A stretch of 64,000 bases of DNA. Origin: an uncultured Roseovarius sp. Its GTDB lineage: Bacteria; Pseudomonadota; Alphaproteobacteria; Rhodobacterales; Rhodobacteraceae. The stretch spans positions 27,187 to 91,186 of the forward strand of contig NZ_CAMYMD010000106.1 in the NCBI RefSeq assembly GCF_947259555.1, read 5' to 3'. The notes beneath the pieces were generated by a model that saw only the letters and a program-made list of their open reading frames with translations, was not told the DNA's origin and searched no databases. A program made the position numbers and the translations under genes. Shown in pieces: positions 59,022 to 64,000 of this stretch. Within the stretch, counting starts at the first letter, position 1. Each line of letters opens with the position of its first letter.

Positions 59022-60277
59022 CAGGGCCCGATGCGGCGCTGGCGGCGCGCGTCGCGGGGCATTTCAACGACGATCCGCCCGAACGGCTCGGTGTGGCTGT
59101 GTCCGGAGGCAGCGATTCACTGGCGCTGCTTTTTCTTTTGCAGGAATGGCAGCGTTCGGGCGGACCCGTTTTGCATGCGGTGACGGTCGATCATGGATTG
59201 CGCCCCGACGCGGCTGCGGAAGCGATGCAGGTGGAACGTATTTGCGGCCAGTTGGGCATCGCGCACGTCACGCTGCATTGGCGGGGGTGGGACGGCAAGG
59301 GCAATCTGCCCGACCACGCACGGCGGGCGCGGTACCGCCTCATTGCGGACTGGGCCGAGGCAAATGGAGTGCGCGATGTCGCAATCGGCCACACCCGCGA
59401 CGATCAGGCCGAGACATTTCTGATGAGGCTGGCGCGCGGCGCTGGGCTGGATGGGCTGTCCGCGATGCGTGCTCGTTGGACGGATGGCCGGGTGACCTTT
59501 CATCGGCCGATGCTCGGCCTTGGACGCGCCACGCTGCAAGAGTATCTGCGGGCGCGCGGCCAGACGTGGACCGACGATCCGACCAATGCCGACACTGCAT
59601 ATGAGCGCCCGCGCGCAAGGGCCGCGCTTGCGGCGCTTGCGCCGCTTGGCCTTGATGCCGACAAGCTCTCGACCGTCGCGCAGACCCTCGCAGAGGCGCG
59701 AACGGCGCTCTACCACGCGGCTCATGCGGCCCTGCGCGATCTGGGTGACATAGAGGCAGGCGATCTGCTGCTGCACCACGACGGGTTCAACGCCGTGCCC
59801 GACGACGTGGCGCGACGCGTTTTGCAGGCGGCTCTGCGCTGGCTCAGCGGTGCAGATTACGTCCCGCGGGGTCAAGCTCTCACAAATCTTCTTGTGGCGG
59901 CACGTGCCGGGCAGGCGATGACGCTGCAGGGCTGCCTTTTGTTGCCTGCGCAGCATGGCCGCCTTCGCCTGACGCGCGAATTTGACGCGGTCAAGGCGCT
60001 GCGGGCACCGGCCCACGCGCTTTGGGATGGCCGCTGGAGGGCCGATGGCCCCGACATCACCGGCGATATCGAGATCGCGGCGCTCGGCCCAGAGGGCTTG
60101 GCCCGGTGCCCCGACTGGCGTGGCAGTGGCCTGCCGCACGCCTCGGCCCTGGCCACCCCCGGTCTATGGAAGGGGAGCACACTGGTCGCCGCCCCGCTGA
60201 TGGGTTGGACCAACGGCTGGACGCTCAAACTCGATCGCGACCGGGACAAACTGCTCGCCATGCTATTATCTCATTGA
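59018..60277 (+). CDS. tilS: tRNA(Ile) lysidine synthetase
   Basis: 419 residues. The PP-loop SGGSDSLALLF is at residues 29-39, then HAVTVDHGLRPDAAAEAMQV, IGHTRDDQAETFLMRLARGA near 127 and RPMLGLGRATLQEYLRARGQ near 165. It adds lysine to C34 of the minor tRNA-Ile so that AUA is read correctly. The start is GTG at 59018, overlapping the stop of cpoB; an ATG does not occur at a suitable place. The C-terminal domain is shorter than in E. coli. Confidence 0.92.
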   Translation: MTGPDAALAARVAGHFNDDPPERLGVAVSGGSDSLALLFLLQEWQRSGGPVLHAVTVDHGLRPDAAAEAMQVERICGQLGIAHVTLHWRGWDGKGNLPDHARRARYRLIADWAEANGVRDVAIGHTRDDQAETFLMRLARGAGLDGLSAMRARWTDGRVTFHRPMLGLGRATLQEYLRARGQTWTDDPTNADTAYERPRARAALAALAPLGLDADKLSTVAQTLAEARTALYHAAHAALRDLGDIEAGDLLLHHDGFNAVPDDVARRVLQAALRWLSGADYVPRGQALTNLLVAARAGQAMTLQGCLLLPAQHGRLRLTREFDAVKALRAPAHALWDGRWRADGPDITGDIEIAALGPEGLARCPDWRGSGLPHASALATPGLWKGSTLVAAPLMGWTNGWTLKLDRDRDKLLAMLLSH

Positions 60278-60301
60278 AGATAGGGCTGTGATCTCTATTT
60301 A
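60274..60301 (+). promoter_or_regulatory. Possible promoter for ftsH
   Basis: TTGAAG at 60274-60279 and TATTTA at 60296-60301, spaced 16 bases, lie in the 79-base gap before ftsH; the -35 box overlaps the tilS stop codon. Confidence 0.4.
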
Positions 60302-60356
60302 TGATCTACATGCCCCGTGCTAGACGCACCGGGATCAGAATTTTGGGAGAGAATCC

Positions 60357-62279
60357 TTGGGTAACGCAAGAAATATCGCCTTTTGGCTGGTGCTGTTCCT
60401 GTTGATCCTCGCGCTGTTCAACCTGTTCAGTGGCTCGGGCAACACACTTCAGAGCCGTTCGGTGTCATATTCCGAATTTGTCGAGGCGGTCGATGACGGC
60501 TCGGTGAGCCAGGTCACGCTCGATGGCGAAACCGTGCGCTATCGCGGCTCTGACGGGCAGGATTACGCAACGGTCAAGCCCGAGGATGCAGAGATCACGC
60601 AACGTCTGATCGATGCCGGAATCCCGGTCAAGGCCGAGAGCCAGGAGCAATCCGGCTTTCAAACCTTCATCGTGTCCCTGCTGCCGTTCCTGCTGCTGAT
60701 CGGCGTGTGGATCTATTTCATGAACCGCATGCAGGGTGGTGGCAAGGGCGGGGCCATGGGCTTTGGCAAATCCAAGGCCAAGATGCTCACCGAAAAGCAG
60801 GGGCGCGTGACCTTTGACGACGTGGCTGGCATCGACGAGGCCAAGGAAGAGCTGGAAGAGATTGTCGAATTCCTGCGCAACCCGCAGAAATACAGCCGTC
60901 TTGGCGGTCAGATCCCCAAGGGTGCGCTTCTGGTGGGCCCGCCGGGCACCGGCAAAACGCTGCTGGCGCGGGCGATCGCGGGCGAGGCGGGTGTGCCGTT
61001 CTTCACCATTTCGGGCTCTGACTTCGTGGAGATGTTCGTGGGTGTTGGCGCGTCCCGTGTGCGCGACATGTTCGAGCAGGCCAAGAAAAATGCGCCCTGC
61101 ATTGTTTTCATTGACGAGATTGACGCCGTGGGCCGCCACCGTGGCGCGGGCTATGGCGGCGGCAATGACGAGCGCGAGCAGACGCTCAACCAGCTGCTTG
61201 TCGAGATGGACGGTTTCGAGAGCAACGAGGGTGTGATCATCATCGCCGCCACCAACCGCAAGGACGTGCTAGATCCGGCGCTGCTGCGTCCCGGCCGCTT
61301 TGACCGTCAGGTCACCGTGCCCAACCCCGACATCAAGGGGCGCGACAAGATCCTCAATGTGCACGCTCGCAAGACGCCGCTTGGCCCCGATGTTGACCTG
61401 CGCCTGATCGCGCGTGGCACGCCGGGCTTCTCGGGTGCGGATCTGGCCAACCTCGTCAATGAGGCCGCGCTGATGGCCGCACGGGTGGGGCGCCGTTTCG
61501 TCACCATGGTCGATTTCGAGAACGCCAAGGACAAGGTTATGATGGGGGCCGAGCGCCGCTCGATGGTGCTGACCGACGACCAGAAGGAAAAGACCGCCTA
61601 TCACGAGGCCGGGCATGCGGTTGTGGGTCTTGCCCTGCCAAAATGCGATCCGGTCTACAAGGCCACGATCATTCCGCGCGGCGGTGCGTTGGGCATGGTG
61701 GTCAGCCTGCCCGAGATCGACCGGCTGAATTGGCACAAGGCCGAATGCGAGCAAAAGCTGACCATGACCATGGCCGGCAAGGCCGCCGAGATCCTCAAAT
61801 ACGGCGAGCAGAACGTCTCGAACGGCCCGGCGGGCGACATTCAGCAGGCCAGCGGGCTGGCGCGCGCGATGGTGATGCGTTGGGGCATGTCCGACAAGGT
61901 GGGCAATGTCGATTACGAGCAGGCGCATGAGGGCTACATGGGCAACGGTGCCGGTGGCTTTTCGATCTCGGCCCATACCAAGGAGCTGATCGAGGACGAG
62001 GTCAAGCGCATGATCGACGGAGCCTATCAGGAAGCCAAGACAATCCTCGAAGATCGCCACGACGAATGGGAGCGGCTGGCGCAGGGTCTTCTGGAATACG
62101 AGACCCTGACCGGCGAAGAGATCAACCGCGTCATCCGGGGCGAGCCGCCCGAGGCGGGCGACGGCGACGGGGGGGCCGCCGAGGCGGCAAAACCCTCGGT
62201 CACGGCCATTCCCAAGACCAAGCCGAAATCCTCGCCAGATGGCGGAGACGGCGGGCTGGAGCCAGAGCCCTCGACGTGA
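60357..62279 (+). CDS. ftsH: ATP-dependent zinc metalloprotease FtsH
   Basis: 640 residues. Two membrane spans near 8-26 and 100-120 flank a small periplasmic part. The AAA module has Walker A GPPGTGKT (from about 193), Walker [13 protein letters not shown] near 250 and the SRH region ([20 protein letters not shown]). The zinc site is HEAGH at 416-420. It degrades misfolded membrane proteins and regulators such as LpxC. The start is a TTG at 60357 with GGGAGA upstream; no ATG before it fits. The tail is acidic and low-complexity. Confidence 0.96.
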   Translation: MGNARNIAFWLVLFLLILALFNLFSGSGNTLQSRSVSYSEFVEAVDDGSVSQVTLDGETVRYRGSDGQDYATVKPEDAEITQRLIDAGIPVKAESQEQSGFQTFIVSLLPFLLLIGVWIYFMNRMQGGGKGGAMGFGKSKAKMLTEKQGRVTFDDVAGIDEAKEELEEIVEFLRNPQKYSRLGGQIPKGALLVGPPGTGKTLLARAIAGEAGVPFFTISGSDFVEMFVGVGASRVRDMFEQAKKNAPCIVFIDEIDAVGRHRGAGYGGGNDEREQTLNQLLVEMDGFESNEGVIIIAATNRKDVLDPALLRPGRFDRQVTVPNPDIKGRDKILNVHARKTPLGPDVDLRLIARGTPGFSGADLANLVNEAALMAARVGRRFVTMVDFENAKDKVMMGAERRSMVLTDDQKEKTAYHEAGHAVVGLALPKCDPVYKATIIPRGGALGMVVSLPEIDRLNWHKAECEQKLTMTMAGKAAEILKYGEQNVSNGPAGDIQQASGLARAMVMRWGMSDKVGNVDYEQAHEGYMGNGAGGFSISAHTKELIEDEVKRMIDGAYQEAKTILEDRHDEWERLAQGLLEYETLTGEEINRVIRGEPPEAGDGDGGAAEAAKPSVTAIPKTKPKSSPDGGDGGLEPEPST

Positions 62280-63061
62280 GCCCGACACACGCCAAACAGG
62301 ACTGGAACCCCGGAGCCTATGCGCGATTTCGGGACCAGCGTCTGAGACCCGCGCTCGACCTCTTGAATGCGGTCGGGCAGATGGGCGCGGGGGATGTCGT
62401 CGATCTGGGTTGTGGCAACGGCTCCATGGCCGAGGCGCTGCGGGCTCGCTCGGGTAACCGCACGCTTGTCGGTGTCGACAGCAGCCCCGCCATGCTCGAC
62501 AAGGCGCGTATCTCTGGCGGTTATGACGCGCTGCAACAAGGCGACATTGCCGATTGGCACCCGCGCCGCGCGCCGGGTCTCATCTATTCCAACGCGGCGC
62601 TGCATTGGGTGGGTGGTCACGAGGTCCTGATGCCGCGGCTCGTCCGGATGCTGGCCAAGGGGGCGACGCTTGCGGTGCAGATGCCGCATCAAAACAAGGC
62701 ACCGTCGCATCGCGTGTGGCTTTCGCTGGCGGAAGAACTGTTTGCGGGACGCGTCGAAAAGATGGGCACGCCCGGTGTCATGTCCCCCGTGAAATACGAG
62801 GAATTATTGGCTCCGATGGGTCAGTTTCGTCTGTGGGAGACCGACTATTACCAGCGCCTGACAGCAGAATCGGGCAGCCATCCGGTGCGGCGCTACACAG
62901 AGAGCACCTACGCCCGCCCGGTGCTTGCGGCGCTGGACCCGGATGAAAAGGCCGATCTCATCCGCCGCTACGAAGAAGTGATGCACACGGCCTATCCGGT
63001 GCGCGCCGACGGCACCGTGCTCTTCCCGTTCCGCCGTATGTTTTTCACCCTCACCGTCTAA
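62276..63061 (+). CDS. SAM-dependent methyltransferase (trans-aconitate methyltransferase-like)
   Basis: 261 residues. The start is GTG at 62276, overlapping the ftsH stop. SAM motif I is [17 protein letters not shown] near residue 42 and motif II is [13 protein letters not shown] near 68; [20 protein letters not shown] near 103 is the Tam-family mark and [20 protein letters not shown] appears near 205. Tam enzymes methylate trans-aconitate to ease inhibition of aconitase. The start has no separate ribosome site, so coupling with ftsH is likely. Confidence 0.85.
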   Translation: MSPTHAKQDWNPGAYARFRDQRLRPALDLLNAVGQMGAGDVVDLGCGNGSMAEALRARSGNRTLVGVDSSPAMLDKARISGGYDALQQGDIADWHPRRAPGLIYSNAALHWVGGHEVLMPRLVRMLAKGATLAVQMPHQNKAPSHRVWLSLAEELFAGRVEKMGTPGVMSPVKYEELLAPMGQFRLWETDYYQRLTAESGSHPVRRYTESTYARPVLAALDPDEKADLIRRYEEVMHTAYPVRADGTVLFPFRRMFFTLTV

Positions 63062-63126
63062 GGCGGCTCGAGGTGGATGCACAGGCCGCAGGAACCAAGC
63101 TTCAACAGAGAAAGAGATATGCCCAG

Positions 63127-63732
63127 ATGCCAGCTTTGATTCCGACGCAGTACGAAGGGCGGATCACGTGGCTGGGCCGGGTGACAAACCGCAAGGCTAC
63201 GCTCGCAGCCGAGGCTCTCGATGCGGTTGACGTGACCTTTGCAGGCATCGCGGGCGAAGAGCATGCCGGCTTGACCCGGCCCTCGTGCAGCCGGGTACTG
63301 TCACAACATCCGCGTGACACCGAAATTCGCAATGTTCGTCAATTCTCGATCCTGTCGGCAGAAGACTTGAGAGCGATCGCCGAGACCATGGGCGTAGACC
63401 GTATCAATCCGGCATGGGTCGGAGCGTCGATTGTTCTTGAGGGTTTGCCCGATCTCACACATCTGCCGCCCTCGTCGCGGCTACAGGGGCCGGATGGTGT
63501 GACTTTGGTCGTCGACATGGAAAATCGCCCATGCCAGTTGCCCGCCCGCGTGATCGAAGACCACGCGCCGGGCTTTGGTGCCCGTTTCAAGCGCGCGGCT
63601 CAGGGACGGCGCGGCATCACCGCATGGGTCGAACGAACAGGCCGGATGGCGCTTGGAGACGTGATGCGCCTGCACATTCCTGATCAACCGGTCTGGTCCG
63701 AACTTGCGCAAGCGCGAGGCGCCCTGCTCTGA
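63127..63732 (+). CDS. MOSC domain-containing protein
   Basis: 201 residues. The sequence contains MOSC-domain features: EGRITWLGRVTNRKATLAAE at the start, EEHAGLTRPSCSRVL with the conserved cysteine near 63, NVRQFSILSAEDLRAIAETM near 82 and NPAWVGASIVLEGLPDLTHL near 103. MOSC domains bind molybdenum cofactor or move sulfur to metal centres in proteins. The ATG at 63127 fits the family; the frame before it lacks a ribosome site. It stands alone between the methyltransferase and fhs. Confidence 0.85.
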   Translation: MPALIPTQYEGRITWLGRVTNRKATLAAEALDAVDVTFAGIAGEEHAGLTRPSCSRVLSQHPRDTEIRNVRQFSILSAEDLRAIAETMGVDRINPAWVGASIVLEGLPDLTHLPPSSRLQGPDGVTLVVDMENRPCQLPARVIEDHAPGFGARFKRAAQGRRGITAWVERTGRMALGDVMRLHIPDQPVWSELAQARGALL

Positions 63733-63881
63733 GGCGCATACGGTTTCCGATGCGAAACCGACCTGCGACAGCCCGCCGCAACGAGGTCTGGATGTGTCGG
63801 ATTCGCATGCTGAGGGCGGCTGCCGAAACGTTATAGCCGAAGTCGAACCAACCGCCCTGACGGGCAGCACAAGGACCGATC

Positions 63882-64000
63882 ATGAGCTACAAGAGTGACA
63901 TTGAGATTGCGCGTGAGGCGCGGAAGCGTCCGATTCAGGAGATCGGGGCGAAGCTCGGGATATCGAGCGACGATCTTCTGCCTTACGGGCATGACAAGGC
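63882..64000 (+). CDS. fhs: Formate-tetrahydrofolate ligase (N-terminal part)
   Basis: Only the first 39 residues lie in the window. [20 protein letters not shown], then [20 protein letters not shown], closely matches the start of formyltetrahydrofolate synthetase, which makes 10-formyl-THF from formate with ATP. The ATG at 63882 has AAGGA upstream. The rest of the gene is outside. Confidence 0.9.
   Translation, partial: MSYKSDIEIAREARKRPIQEIGAKLGISSDDLLPYGHDK

Noticed and set aside
63736..63766. Inverted CGGTTT / AAACCG after the MOSC gene as a terminator
   Set aside because: Six base pairs with a large loop and no T-run; too weak to claim.

Overview
The window looks like a chromosome segment of a marine-type alphaproteobacterium of the order Rhodobacterales (Roseobacter group). 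The GC content is high, genes are packed with many ATGA start/stop overlaps, and several gene families are typical of that group: a fused MrpA/B antiporter operon, a DUF2189 membrane protein, a Rhodobacter-type porin and the ybgC-tolQRAB-pal-cpoB-tilS-ftsH order. No rRNA, tRNA, CRISPR array or intact mobile element was recognised. Both ends cut genes: a TauD-like dioxygenase on the left and formate-tetrahydrofolate ligase on the right.

Layout. 1-9 kb: 2-oxoglutarate dioxygenase (partial), RNase HI, a glutathione S-transferase, DUF3429, a GlcD-type FAD oxidase, a foldback repeat, methionine aminopeptidase, SfsA, then a small operon (molybdopterin-binding domain protein, GNAT, AhpD-like, OmpA-like). 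9-13.7 kb: capsule genes of the KpsC, KpsD and KpsS type, without the KpsMT transporter. 13.8-15.3 kb: riboflavin synthase and DUF2189. 15.4-23.1 kb: a basic or polar amino acid ABC transporter divergent from a TetR regulator, aminotransferase, dimethylarginine dimethylaminohydrolase-like enzyme, FAD oxidoreductase and carboxymuconolactone decarboxylase-like protein. This reads as one uptake and breakdown module with a candidate operator in the divergent gap. 23.3-28.4 kb: porin, two tandem sulfotransferases, small exported proteins, a cold shock protein and an ArsC-like protein.

28.4-41.5 kb: threonyl-tRNA synthetase, an MFS permease, threonine aldolase, a YcgN-type cysteine-cluster protein, RibF, an RND efflux pump with its adaptor, MoaB, a LysE exporter and a family-4-like uracil-DNA glycosylase that lacks the iron-sulfur cysteines. 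41.7-46.6 kb: a pyrimidine operon in which PyrB is followed by three small proteins, an accessory PD-(D/E)XK (DUF4268-like) nuclease, and a dihydroorotase homologue whose metal-binding histidines are lost (PyrC-prime type), then PlsY. 46.6-52.5 kb: the Mrp/Pha multisubunit Na+(K+)/H+ antiporter operon. 52.7-60.3 kb: YbgC and the Tol-Pal envelope system, with two broken genes (peroxiredoxin and response regulator) between ybgC and tolQ, then TilS. 60.4-64 kb: FtsH, a methyltransferase, a MOSC protein and the start of fhs.

The parts most worth a second look are the nuclease coupled into the pyrB-pyrC-prime operon, the candidate methylarginine utilisation module with its operator, the deletion scar between ybgC and tolQ, the foldback repeat at 4.1-4.4 kb, and GC-rich palindromes at the ends of convergent gene pairs. 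Calls rest on reading the sequence and knowledge of families; no database search was run.
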